Assembly: GCA_002423365.1 (NCBI GenBank)
Contig: DIVU01000073.1
Span: 1-21,215, forward strand
Length of the DNA stretch: 21,215 bases
DNA from: Desulfuromonadaceae bacterium UBA6124
GTDB lineage: Bacteria; Desulfobacterota; Desulfuromonadia; Desulfuromonadales; Trichloromonadaceae
Direction: 5' to 3'
This document shows positions 1-7,648 of the stretch, piece after piece; position 1 is the stretch's first letter, and each line of letters begins with the position of its first letter. The notes beneath the pieces are model-generated. The model had not been told where the DNA came from. It ran no database searches and worked only from the letters and a program-made list of their open reading frames with translations. The position numbers and the translations under genes were made by a program.

Positions 1-533
1 TACCGAACCGGGAATACCGTCTGGCCCTGCTCGACATCCTCGTCGAGGACGGCGCCGAACTCATCGAAGCTTCGGGACTGGGCGGCCTGTTGGCGGAGCT
101 GCGCCGCCGCCTGTGCCGGCCCGAGGAAGAGTCCACCGCCGGCCGCCTGACCCGGGGCATCCTCGACCGGCTCGGCGCCAAAAATCCCCTCAAGGTCAAG
201 GCCGAGGAGTTCAACCGCGCCGCCGAGGGCTATTACCGTGACGATCTGCGTCGGCATCATCTCCGCGAAGCCCTGGCCTTCCTGCACGAGGATCTGGAAT
301 GCTCGGAGAATAAAAATCTCCGGCTCGACGGCTCCCCGGGATGTCTGCCCGAAGACCCTTACCGCTTCTTCGCCGATGCCCGCCGGGAAGTGGCGACCGG
401 CACGGAAACACCGGAAACGGTGGCGCGACTGCTCAACCTGATGCTTCTGAACTTTTCCCGCCAGGCGTCCATGGGCGCCGAGCCCCCCCTGGAGAACCAT
501 GCCGAACATGCATCAATACATCGAGCGGGATAG
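1..533 (+). CDS. C-terminal part of an unrecognised protein (5' end outside window)
   Basis: The frame is open from base 3 and ends at the TAG at 531-533, giving about 176 visible residues; the start lies upstream of the window. An internal TTG at 90 could be read as a start, but the frame continues in codons of the same character before it, so I treat the gene as truncated by the window edge. The visible part is charged and probably helical, with a stretch around bases 200-300 rich in Arg, Glu and Leu. There is no signal peptide or membrane segment, and I do not recognise a family. Its last 35 bases overlap the start of the phosphatidylserine decarboxylase-like gene, so the two are probably translationally coupled and may share a lipid-related role; that is inference from position only. 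Confidence 0.6.
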   Translation, partial: PNREYRLALLDILVEDGAELIEASGLGGLLAELRRRLCRPEEESTAGRLTRGILDRLGAKNPLKVKAEEFNRAAEGYYRDDLRRHHLREALAFLHEDLECSENKNLRLDGSPGCLPEDPYRFFADARREVATGTETPETVARLLNLMLLNFSRQASMGAEPPLENHAEHASIHRAG

Positions 534-1530
534 CGGGCTGGTCCATACCGAGCCGCTCTTCGCCGACCGCCTCGTGCGCCTGCTCTACCACCCGGTGCGG
601 GAAAACGCCCCCCTGCTCTTTCGCGCCCTGACCGGCGCCCGCGCATCCAGCTTCCTGGCCCGGCTCAACTACGACCTCCCCCTGGGGACGAGGATGCTGG
701 GAAGCCGCCGCTTTCTCGGCGAGGCCGGCATCGATTTTTCCGAATGCCTGGATTCCCCCAACCGTTACGACACCCCGCGCAAGATCTTTGAACGACAGAT
801 CCGCTACTGGGATCGTCGCCCCCTGCCCAGGGATGAGGCTGCCATCGTCTGCCCCGCCGACGCCCGGGTGCTGGTCGGTTCCTTCGATGCCACTTCGGCC
901 CTCTTCATCAAGGAGAAGTTTTTCTCTTATGAGGAGCTGCTCGGACCGGACCAGCCGGCCTGGCGCGAAGCCTTCGCCGGGGGGGATTTCGCCGTTTTTC
1001 GCCTGACCCCGGACAAATACCATTACAACCATGTCCCGGTTTCCGGCGAAGTGGTCGATTTTTACGAAATCGACGGCGCCTACAACGCCTGCAATCCGAG
1101 CGCGGTCATCGCCCTGGCCACCCCCTACTCGAAGAACAAGCGGGTCGTCACCATCATCGACACCAACGTCCCCGGCGGCAGCGGGGTCGGGCTGGTGGCC
1201 ATGATCGAAGTGGTCGCCCTGATGATCGGCGAGGTCGTGCAGTGTTACAGCGAACGGGCCTACGACGACCCGACGCTTATGCGTCCCGGCCTCTTCCTGC
1301 GCCGGGGGCAGCCGAAAAGCCTGTACCGCCCCGGCAGCAGCACCGACGTGCTGATCTTTCAGCCGGGGCGTGTCTTGTTCGACAAAACCATCCTCGCCAA
1401 CCTCCATCGCCGCGACGTGCACAGCCGCTTTTCCCTGGACCTGACCTCCCCGCTAGTGGAAACCGACGTTCGGGTGCGCTCGCTGCTGGCGCTGCCGCGC
1501 AAACTTACCCCATCGGGAGAAAAACCATGA
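499..1530 (+). CDS. Phosphatidylserine decarboxylase-family protein
   Basis: A 343-residue protein of the PSD proenzyme family. These enzymes cleave themselves at a Gly-Ser bond to make a pyruvoyl group and then convert phosphatidylserine to phosphatidylethanolamine at the inner membrane. Visible family signatures are PADARV (Asp121, matching the PxDG Asp), IKEKFFSYEELLG (137-149, matching the IKGxxYSLxxLLG segment), YHYNHVP (174-180, matching YHRxHMP with both His kept) and, near the C-terminus, PGSST (278-282) followed by VLIF, matching the LGST/VGSS self-cleavage site. The Asp-His-Ser set therefore looks intact. The cleavage motif is PGSS rather than LGST, and about 35 residues lie between the usual G-E block and this site. 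The ATG at 499 has GGAG just upstream, overlaps the preceding gene by 35 bases, and the stop overlaps the next gene as ATGA. Substrate could differ from phosphatidylserine. Confidence 0.85.
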   Translation: MPNMHQYIERDSGLVHTEPLFADRLVRLLYHPVRENAPLLFRALTGARASSFLARLNYDLPLGTRMLGSRRFLGEAGIDFSECLDSPNRYDTPRKIFERQIRYWDRRPLPRDEAAIVCPADARVLVGSFDATSALFIKEKFFSYEELLGPDQPAWREAFAGGDFAVFRLTPDKYHYNHVPVSGEVVDFYEIDGAYNACNPSAVIALATPYSKNKRVVTIIDTNVPGGSGVGLVAMIEVVALMIGEVVQCYSERAYDDPTLMRPGLFLRRGQPKSLYRPGSSTDVLIFQPGRVLFDKTILANLHRRDVHSRFSLDLTSPLVETDVRVRSLLALPRKLTPSGEKP

Positions 1531-2573
1531 GCAACGCGCTCTTTCTGTCGACCTTGCTGCTGGCCTGCCTCGCCCTGCTCGCCTGGGGTTTCCGGGTACT
1601 GCCCGGGGAGCGCTGGCAAATGCTCGCGACCCTGCCCCTGAGGCGCCTGGATGACGGGTACTGGCTGGGGATCAACCTGACCTGGTACGGACTGCTCACC
1701 GCCAACGCCTACCTGGCGGCGGTGGTCATGCTGGTGCTGCTGCTGGGGACGGTCGGCGTCCCCCTGGCGAGCATTCTTACGGCGGCCGCCGTGCTGCTGC
1801 TGGTCTGCGTCCCCGCTTCGCGTCTGGTGGCCCGCTTGGTGGAAGGAAAAGCGCACACCTTCACCGTCGGCGGCGCGGTCTTCGTCGGCCTGCTCATCGC
1901 CCCCTGGGTGCTCGCGGGCGTGAACCACCTGCCCTGGCTCACGCCCCTGCCGGTTCTCCCGGCGCTGGCCGCCGTCGCCATCGCCTATGCCTTCGGTGAA
2001 GGACTGGGGCGCCTAGCCTGTATCAGCTTCGGCTGCTGCTACGGCAAACCCCTGGCGCAATGCGGCGGCCGCGCGCAAAAATTCTTTCACCGCCGGCACT
2101 TCGTCTTTTTCGGCGCGACCAAGAAGATCGCCTACGCCGACGGCCTGGAGGGGGTCGGCGTGGTTCCGGTCCAGGGCTTGACCGCCGTCCTTTATTGCCT
2201 CGTCGGCGTCGCCGGGACCGGCCTCTTCCTCGTCGGCGAATTCAGCGCCGCCTTTGTCCTGACGACCTTCGTCACCCAGGCCTGGCGGGTCTATTCGGAA
2301 ACGCTGCGCGCCGACTACCGGGGGGAATGGCGGATCTCCGCCTATCAGCTCATGGCGCTGGCGGCCCTGCCCTACGCCCTGGCCATCACCCTGTTCCATC
2401 GCACCGCCGCTTACGGCCTTTCCCCTGAACTGCACCGGGGTCTCGCCCTCTTCGGACAGCCCTTCCTGCTGCTCTTCCTGCAAGGGCTGTGGCTCGTTCT
2501 CTTCATCCATACCGGGCGCAGTTCCGTGACCGGCGCGACCCTCCGTTTTCATGTCCACCAAGACCGCATCTGA
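1527..2573 (+). CDS. Prolipoprotein diacylglyceryl transferase (Lgt)-like membrane protein
   Basis: A 348-residue polytopic inner-membrane protein with about seven or eight hydrophobic segments. It resembles the Lgt family, which moves diacylglycerol from phosphatidylglycerol to the lipobox cysteine of prolipoproteins. The Lgt-like signs are GEGLGRLACISFGCCYG (157-173; Lgt has G-R-x-G-N-F here), VPVQGL (213-218, at the place of HPTQLYE) and WRVYSETLRADYRGEWRISAYQL (near 253-275; compare the Lgt ExxR...GQ segment). The conserved Arg162 is present, but the Asn of the Lgt signature is not, and the motif is the GCCYG variant seen in a divergent branch of the family. I therefore do not call it lgt. 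The ATG at 1527 overlaps the PSD stop by four bases and has GGGAG upstream. An in-frame extension upstream to 1242 exists but lies wholly inside the PSD gene and is rejected. Confidence 0.75.
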   Translation: MSNALFLSTLLLACLALLAWGFRVLPGERWQMLATLPLRRLDDGYWLGINLTWYGLLTANAYLAAVVMLVLLLGTVGVPLASILTAAAVLLLVCVPASRLVARLVEGKAHTFTVGGAVFVGLLIAPWVLAGVNHLPWLTPLPVLPALAAVAIAYAFGEGLGRLACISFGCCYGKPLAQCGGRAQKFFHRRHFVFFGATKKIAYADGLEGVGVVPVQGLTAVLYCLVGVAGTGLFLVGEFSAAFVLTTFVTQAWRVYSETLRADYRGEWRISAYQLMALAALPYALAITLFHRTAAYGLSPELHRGLALFGQPFLLLFLQGLWLVLFIHTGRSSVTGATLRFHVHQDRI

Positions 2574-3039
2574 ACCGCGCCGACGATCCCCCTGGGGCAA
2601 ACCGGCCGCCCTGGTGCGGGCCCTGGCGGGGCAAGGGATCGACCCCGGGCGGCTGGCCCTCGCCCTGGCCCTCGGCGCCACCTTCGGGACGGCTCCCTGC
2701 GTCTGGGGATCGACCCTGGCCTGCGCCCTCTGCGCCGCCCTGCTCGGTCTCAACCAGGGGGCGATCCAGCTCGCCAACTACCTGGCCCTGCCCGTGCAAC
2801 TGCTGCTCTTCATCCCCTTCGTCCAACTCGGCCAGGCACTCTTCGACCCCTCGGCGCGGGCGCTCGACATCGAGACCCTGCAAACCGCCTTCCGCCAGGA
2901 GGCCTTCGCCGCCGCGCACAGCCTCGGCCTCGCCAATCTCCAGGCCCTCGCCGCCTGGGCGCTTCTCGCCCCGTTTCTGGTCGTGCTGCTGCGACGGATT
3001 TTCCTGGTCTTTCTCCACCGCTCGGGTCTCTTCCGATAG
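2551..3039 (+). CDS. DUF2062 family membrane protein
   Basis: A 162-residue protein with a basic N-terminus and three hydrophobic segments (about residues 33-75, 80-105 and 130-152). The block LALALALGATFGTAPCVWGS followed by LNQGAIQLANYLALPVQLLLFIPF is typical of DUF2062, a small integral membrane family of unknown function that is often found near glycosyltransferase or phospholipid genes. The ATG at 2551 lies within the last 23 bases of the Lgt-like gene, so translation is probably coupled, and the stop is only 10 bases before the EAL-CBS-GGDEF gene. Its position between two lipid-type genes and a c-di-GMP enzyme fits an envelope role, but no reaction can be assigned. Confidence 0.8.
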   Translation: MSTKTASEPRRRSPWGKPAALVRALAGQGIDPGRLALALALGATFGTAPCVWGSTLACALCAALLGLNQGAIQLANYLALPVQLLLFIPFVQLGQALFDPSARALDIETLQTAFRQEAFAAAHSLGLANLQALAAWALLAPFLVVLLRRIFLVFLHRSGLFR

Positions 3040-3049
3040 GATTTTCTTC

Positions 3050-4837
3050 ATGACTCACGAACATTTATCCGCCCTGATCGAAAACCGCCGTCTCGATTCG
3101 TATTTTCAACCCATTGTCGACCTGCGCAGTGACCGGATCATCGGCTACGAAGCCCTGGTTCGCGGTCCCGTCGGCAGCCCCCTGCATCAGCCCGGCGCGC
3201 TTTTCGACGTCGCCGGACGCTGCGGCAAGCTCATGGAACTGGAACTTCTGGCCCGGGAAATCCATATCCAGAACTTCGCCCGCCTCAATCTGCCCGCCAA
3301 GCTCTTTCTCAACATCTGCCCAATCTCCCTGATGGAGCGTAAATACCCTCGGGGCTATACCCGGCGCTTTCTCGAACGCCATGGTCTGAGCCCGGAACAG
3401 GTCGTCATCGAACTGACGGAGCACAGCCCCATCGACGACTACGACCTCTTTCGCGAAGCCCTTTCTCACTACCGGCAGATGGGCTTCAGCATCGCTATCG
3501 ACGATCTCGGGGCGGGCTATTCCGGATTGCGCCTCTGGTCGGAGTTGCGCCCCGAATATGTCAAACTGGACCGGCACTTCATCCAGGGAATCAACGGCGA
3601 TTACAGCAAGCAGCAGTTCGTTCACTCCTTGCTTGAAATCGCCCTCGGCCAGGGATGCCAGACCATCGCCGAAGGGATCGAAACCCCCGAGGAGTATCAA
3701 ACCATCCGAAAAATCGGAATACAGTTGGGCCAGGGATTCCTCTTGGGTCGCCCGCGACCGGTTCCCGCGCCGGCGCCGGAGTTCAGCCCGAGCCAACTCG
3801 TGAAAAAGCCCCAGGAACTTCAGCGCCCGCGCCGGCCGGAACTCACCATCGGCAAGCTGGTGCAACAGATCCCCGTCGTCGCCCCAACGACCCTCTTCCG
3901 CCACACGGGGGAACTCTTCGACCGCCATCCCGAATTGCGTTCACTCCCGGTCATCGACGGCAACCGGGTCGCCGGTCTGGTCATCCGTGAGGATTTTCTT
4001 AATGTGGCCGCCTCGCGCTACGGCTGGGATCTTTTCGGCAAGGATCCCATCGCCAATTTCATGGAGTCCGTACCGATCGAGATTGACGTTCATACCCCCC
4101 TGGAAAAGGTCAGCGCTTTTCTCGACGAGCAGGCCCATCTCTATCGGGGACAAGACATCCTGCTTACGGAAAACGGTGGTTATGCCGGTGTCGTTTCCAT
4201 CCTCACCCTGTTGCGGAAGCTGACGGAATTACAGATACGGCGCGCTCAACACGCCAACCCCCTGACGCAACTGCCGGGGAACGTCCCGATCCACGAAGAG
4301 ATCGAACTCCTTCTGAACAACGGGGCGCCCTTTACCGCCTGTTACTGCGATCTCGACCATTTCAAGGCCTACAACGATACTTACGGCTATGCCGCCGGCG
4401 ACACCGTGATCAAGCTGCTCGCCGGCATCCTGTCCGACCACGCCGATGCGCAAAGCGATTTCGTCGGCCATATCGGCGGCGACGATTTCATCGTCCTCTT
4501 TCAAAGCGCCAACTGGCGGGATCGCTGCGAAGCCATCCTCAAAGACTTCGCCCAGGCGATCCCGGCGCACTACACCCGGCAACACCGGCACGAGGGCGGG
4601 ATCTGGGGCAACAACCGCGCCGGCGAACGCGTCTTCCTGCCGCTCATGACCCTCTCCATCGGCGCGGTCCGCTGGCGCGGCGATATCCCCATGACCTGCC
4701 ACGACGTCGCCCGCATGGCCAGCGAGGCCAAAGCCATGGCCAAAAAAGAAATCGGCAACGCCCTCTTTGTGGAGCGCCGTGAACAGTTGAGCCGGGGATT
4801 CGCGGAAGAGACGGAACGGGAATGTCGGGTCGCCTGA
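3050..4837 (+). CDS. EAL-CBS-GGDEF cyclic-di-GMP signalling protein
   Basis: A 595-residue cytoplasmic protein with an N-terminal EAL domain (about 10-235), a pair of CBS-like segments (about 265-390) and a C-terminal GGDEF domain (about 400-575). EAL domains hydrolyse c-di-GMP; GGDEF domains make it. EAL residues appear complete: EAL at 34-36, Asn88, ELTE at 121-124, DDLGAG at 151-156, Lys172, EGIE at 208-211. The GGDEF domain keeps the metal Asp434 (CDLD) but has GGDDF at 476-480 rather than GG(D/E)EF, and Ala replaces the Arg of the RxxD inhibitory site. Cyclase activity is therefore uncertain, and feedback inhibition through that site is unlikely. The segment NPLTQLPGN (403-411) is characteristic of this domain arrangement. 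No transmembrane segment is seen, so input is probably a CBS ligand such as an adenine nucleotide. The ATG at 3050 follows the DUF2062 stop by 10 bases with a weak AGGA-like site; an in-frame extension to 2489 lies inside other genes. Confidence 0.9.
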   Translation: MTHEHLSALIENRRLDSYFQPIVDLRSDRIIGYEALVRGPVGSPLHQPGALFDVAGRCGKLMELELLAREIHIQNFARLNLPAKLFLNICPISLMERKYPRGYTRRFLERHGLSPEQVVIELTEHSPIDDYDLFREALSHYRQMGFSIAIDDLGAGYSGLRLWSELRPEYVKLDRHFIQGINGDYSKQQFVHSLLEIALGQGCQTIAEGIETPEEYQTIRKIGIQLGQGFLLGRPRPVPAPAPEFSPSQLVKKPQELQRPRRPELTIGKLVQQIPVVAPTTLFRHTGELFDRHPELRSLPVIDGNRVAGLVIREDFLNVAASRYGWDLFGKDPIANFMESVPIEIDVHTPLEKVSAFLDEQAHLYRGQDILLTENGGYAGVVSILTLLRKLTELQIRRAQHANPLTQLPGNVPIHEEIELLLNNGAPFTACYCDLDHFKAYNDTYGYAAGDTVIKLLAGILSDHADAQSDFVGHIGGDDFIVLFQSANWRDRCEAILKDFAQAIPAHYTRQHRHEGGIWGNNRAGERVFLPLMTLSIGAVRWRGDIPMTCHDVARMASEAKAMAKKEIGNALFVERREQLSRGFAEETERECRVA

Positions 4838-4900
4838 GCGGCGGGAGCGGCGAGGAAGGGAGGGGAAGGAGGAAGAAAGCGAACGGTCGGCGGCGGCACC

Positions 4901-5053
4901 CTATTCCCCGCCGCTCGCCGTTTCAGCCACGGCGGCGAGTTCGGCGCGAATCTCCCGGAAGGTTTCCAGCGACCCGGCCGCCAGCACCCAGAGGCACAGT
5001 AGGATAAAGAGAATCAGGCGAAATTTACGGATCAGTGCCTCAAGCATCGACAT
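4901..5053 (-). CDS. Small single-pass membrane protein (50 aa), family A copy 1
   Basis: A 50-codon frame beginning with ATG at 5053 and ending at TAG (4901-4903), with a strong AGGAG eight bases upstream of the start. The protein starts MSMLEALIRKFR, continues with one hydrophobic segment (about residues 13-27, ILFILLCLWVLAAG-like) and ends in a charged, probably helical tail of about 22 residues rich in Glu and Ala. The Arg/Lys residues before the segment predict N-in topology. It lies 63 bases downstream of the chemoreceptor gene on the same strand with no clear terminator between, so it may be co-transcribed and under the same riboswitch. It aligns over its first 27 residues with the peptide encoded at 10147-10230 (14 of 27 identical by eye), which supports it as a real gene. 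I know no named family. An alternative start is the second Met two codons in. Confidence 0.7.
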   Translation of the reverse strand: MSMLEALIRKFRLILFILLCLWVLAAGSLETFREIRAELAAVAETASGGE

Positions 5054-5116
5054 GGCCTCATCTCCTGTGACGATTAACTAAGGGTCGCGCCGTCAGCCTG
5101 ATTACCAGTGCATTGC

Positions 5117-7333
5117 TCAAATCATTTCGGGAATTGGCGTTGAATACGAAATAAGCAGCTTTTCGGAATCCCCACCTTGCTCTAGGGTGACTTGGACGAG
5201 GTGCTCATTCTCCCCGCGCTTATCCTCCGCCGTAATCCTGAAACGACTCAGCAAGCGGAATAAATGCCGCGCCTGGGCCGACAGTTGCTCGGCCGAAGCC
5301 GCGCACTCCTCGGCGCTGGCGGCTTTTTTCTGAGTGACCTCATCGAGTTGGGCAAGGCCTTGGCTGACTTCGCCATAACCCCTGGCCTGCTGCCGGCTTC
5401 CTTCCGAAATCTCGGCGACCAAGGCGGCGCCGCAGGTGATTTCTGCCATGATCTGCTCCAGGGCAGCGGCGGTCTGACGAGCGAGAACAGCCCCCGAGTC
5501 GGCTTTCGCCACGGCTCCTTCGATCAACTCCGAGGTTTCCTTGGCCGCCTGGGCGCTACGACCGGCAAGGGAACGCACCTCCTCGGCGACCACCGCGAAG
5601 CCCTTGCCGTGCTGTCCGGCGCGAGCGGCTTCGACAGCGGCGTTCAACGCCAGAAGATTGGTCTGAAAGGCGATTTCGTCGATGGTCTTGATAATTTTGG
5701 CGATATCCGAGCTCGACGCCTTGATGCCGTTCATCGCCGCGACCATGGTTGCCATCTCGCGAGTACCCCTTTGCCCTGACTCCAATGCCCGCGCCGTTGC
5801 CTGTCGCGCGGCATCGGCTTTTTCGGCGTTGAGCCGGGTCTGGTGAGCCATTTCCGTCATGGAACTGGTGATTTCCTCCAAAGCGCTGGCCTGCACGCTC
5901 GCGCCTTCGGAAAGTTCCTGGCTGGCAGCGGCGATCTGCGCGGCGCCCGTGGAAATATTTCCGCCGGCTAGACGGACCTCGCCCATCAGCCCCCGCAGGA
6001 TTTCATTGGTTTCTCCCTGAGGCTGCCGGATCAACCCTCGCGCCTCGAAGGTGAAATCCCCCGCGGCCAGACGCTCGAATGCGGTGACGACTTCGTCCCG
6101 TAGGTTGTCGGCGAAGCTGTCAAGAATCCGGGCCATTTCGCCGATTTCGTCACGGCGTGACATATTCAGACGGTTATCGAGATTTCCCTGATCGAGATCC
6201 CGGATCATCGCCACGGTCCTTCCCAGCGGTACGGTTATAGAGCGGGTAATCCGCCACCCGGCAAGGATGCAGATGACGATCATCACCGAGGTAAGGAGCA
6301 GACTGAGTCGGGTCATCCCAGATAGCTTCGCTTCGACCCGTTGCCGCGTTTCATCAACCGCAAGCGCCGCCTGCCGGCCCGCCTCCATCTTAGCCCGACC
6401 AGTTTCTTCAAGTTGCGCTTCAAAGCCCAGCAGCAATTCAGTGGCTTCATCCAACAGCGCATTGACCGGGTCAGTGAGCTGTTGCGAAATCCTCTCCTGA
6501 GCACGCAGCGCGGCTTCTTCCAATGTCAGCACGCTGTCGATGTCGACCGCCATCGACTTGATGGCGGCCGGGAATTCGTCCCGGTAGAGCAAACGCACCC
6601 CCTCCCAGTCATTGGCGAATACCAGCCGATTCAATTTGAAGGAGGCCTCCCAGAGCCCGGCATTGGTTGCGGACGCCTTCTCCAGGGCGGTTCCAAGGGC
6701 AGGAAACACGGCAGCGTAACGAGCATACAGCGGCCCGTTTTTAAACTCTTCCAGCGGTGTATCCTGCAACTCTTCGAACAACAGTTCGCTGATGGAACTG
6801 CGGACAAAGATCATATTGGCGACATTGAGGGTCCAATAGAGTTGGGTCCGCTTCAAGTCGTTAAGCGCCTGGGCCAGGCCCGGATGTTGCGGTGTCCAGT
6901 CTTGTTGAATGGACTGATCGAGTTCGAGCAGCCGCCGGCGAATCTCCTCCAGGCGCCCGAGAGCCGTTTCGGATTCGGGCAGCAGCGCCCGTAACACCTC
7001 TCCGTCGGAACCGCTTAGCAACCGCCCCAGGGACTCGGGGTGTTCCTCGGTGAAAAGAGCGACCTGCGGGCGGTTCTGCAGCAAGGCATTGCGCACATCC
7101 CCGGCGGCCGCGATCAGGTCGCCGCGCACGGCGCGCAGCGCGGCCGAAACCTGGTCGTGGCGCGCCCGCCCCTGCTCCACCGCAGCCGCCTGCTCCAGGG
7201 CCTCGGAGACGTCACGGTTGGCTCGTTTCACATCTTCGGTGGTCAAAATCGTCATCAAACACATGACCACCACCAGACCGACCACCAGGGCAAACCCGCC
7301 GAAAAGCCGCTTACCAATTTTCACATTTTCCAT
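5117..7333 (-). CDS. Methyl-accepting chemotaxis protein (MCP)
   Basis: A 738-residue transmembrane chemoreceptor that would signal to CheA/CheW. Starting at MENVKIGKR it shows a first membrane helix (about 11-30), a large mainly helical periplasmic domain (about 31-343) with no sensor family I can name, a second membrane helix (about 344-361), a HAMP domain (about 362-415, followed by a second HAMP-like stretch to about 440) and a cytoplasmic signalling domain. Its hairpin tip carries IDEIAFQTNLLALNAAVEAARAG and continues through GFAVVAEEVRSLA (about 551-590). There is no C-terminal NWETF-type CheR/CheB tether; the tail after about 700 is polar. The ATG at 7333 is chosen because AAAGGGG lies seven bases upstream. 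The longer in-frame start at 7417 would sit inside the riboswitch-terminator leader. Expression is probably controlled by the c-di-GMP riboswitch at 7426-7511. Confidence 0.93.
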   Translation of the reverse strand: MENVKIGKRLFGGFALVVGLVVVMCLMTILTTEDVKRANRDVSEALEQAAAVEQGRARHDQVSAALRAVRGDLIAAAGDVRNALLQNRPQVALFTEEHPESLGRLLSGSDGEVLRALLPESETALGRLEEIRRRLLELDQSIQQDWTPQHPGLAQALNDLKRTQLYWTLNVANMIFVRSSISELLFEELQDTPLEEFKNGPLYARYAAVFPALGTALEKASATNAGLWEASFKLNRLVFANDWEGVRLLYRDEFPAAIKSMAVDIDSVLTLEEAALRAQERISQQLTDPVNALLDEATELLLGFEAQLEETGRAKMEAGRQAALAVDETRQRVEAKLSGMTRLSLLLTSVMIVICILAGWRITRSITVPLGRTVAMIRDLDQGNLDNRLNMSRRDEIGEMARILDSFADNLRDEVVTAFERLAAGDFTFEARGLIRQPQGETNEILRGLMGEVRLAGGNISTGAAQIAAASQELSEGASVQASALEEITSSMTEMAHQTRLNAEKADAARQATARALESGQRGTREMATMVAAMNGIKASSSDIAKIIKTIDEIAFQTNLLALNAAVEAARAGQHGKGFAVVAEEVRSLAGRSAQAAKETSELIEGAVAKADSGAVLARQTAAALEQIMAEITCGAALVAEISEGSRQQARGYGEVSQGLAQLDEVTQKKAASAEECAASAEQLSAQARHLFRLLSRFRITAEDKRGENEHLVQVTLEQGGDSEKLLISYSTPIPEMI

Positions 7334-7372
7334 ATCTAACCCCTTTGCCGGCGAGCCCCCCCTTCGAAAATG

Positions 7373-7402
7373 AAAAAACCCACCTCCGTTAAAGAAATGG
7401 GC
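7373..7402 (-). terminator. Intrinsic terminator in the riboswitch leader of the MCP gene
   Basis: On the minus strand GCCCATTTC pairs with GAGGTGGGT across a short loop (nine pairs including G-U pairs), and the stem is followed at once by TTTTTT. It stands between the GEMM aptamer and the MCP ribosome-binding site, where an expression platform is expected. It implies control by early termination. The direction (c-di-GMP turning the gene on or off) cannot be decided by eye. Confidence 0.7.
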
Positions 7403-7425
7403 GTGGCTGCCAAACATGGGATATA

Positions 7426-7511
7426 TCCCTCATTGGTAACCCGGCCATCCGCGAATAACGGACCCGTGGCTTTGCGTCACCCGGTTGCCCGGGGTTTGCC
7501 TTTTCGAGGAA
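7426..7511 (-). promoter_or_regulatory. Cyclic-di-GMP-I (GEMM-I) riboswitch aptamer
   Basis: Reading the minus strand, the conserved GEMM elements occur in order: AAAAGGCAAACC, a helix CCCGG/CCGGG capped by a GCAA tetraloop, GTGACGCAAAGCC, a second helix, and GGCCGGGTTACC. The closing helix is TTCCTC (7506-7511) with GAGGGA (7426-7431). In family numbering from the Vibrio Vc2 aptamer, the G20 position is G and the position-21/46 pair is G-C. This predicts c-di-GMP rather than the 3',3'-cGAMP preference known from some Geobacter GEMM-Ib variants. The GGGA of the closing helix can instead pair in GGGATATATCCC just downstream, and flanking CCAA/TTGG can extend that hairpin, giving a plausible alternative fold. 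Downstream are an intrinsic terminator and the MCP gene. Confidence 0.9.
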
Positions 7512-7648
7512 GCTCTTGCTGAAATTCACACGCCGGATAATCGGCTCCGGCTTGCCTAATTGTTTAACGATACGCTATTACGCTTTTGTTAGAAGACGGC
7601 AAGGGGGTTATTAGCCCTTTGTTCGGCTTACGAATTAGGTGGCGAAGG

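Noticed and set aside
433..1422. 329-codon minus-strand frame opposite the PSD gene
   Set aside because: Antisense shadow; the plus-strand product has a complete family signature and no homology pattern is seen in the opposite frame.
7530..7570. Minus-strand TAAACAAT...GCCGATTA as a flagellar sigma-28 promoter for the MCP gene
   Set aside because: The GCCGAT part is good, but the spacer after TAAA is 17 instead of 15 bases and the rest of the -35 box does not fit.
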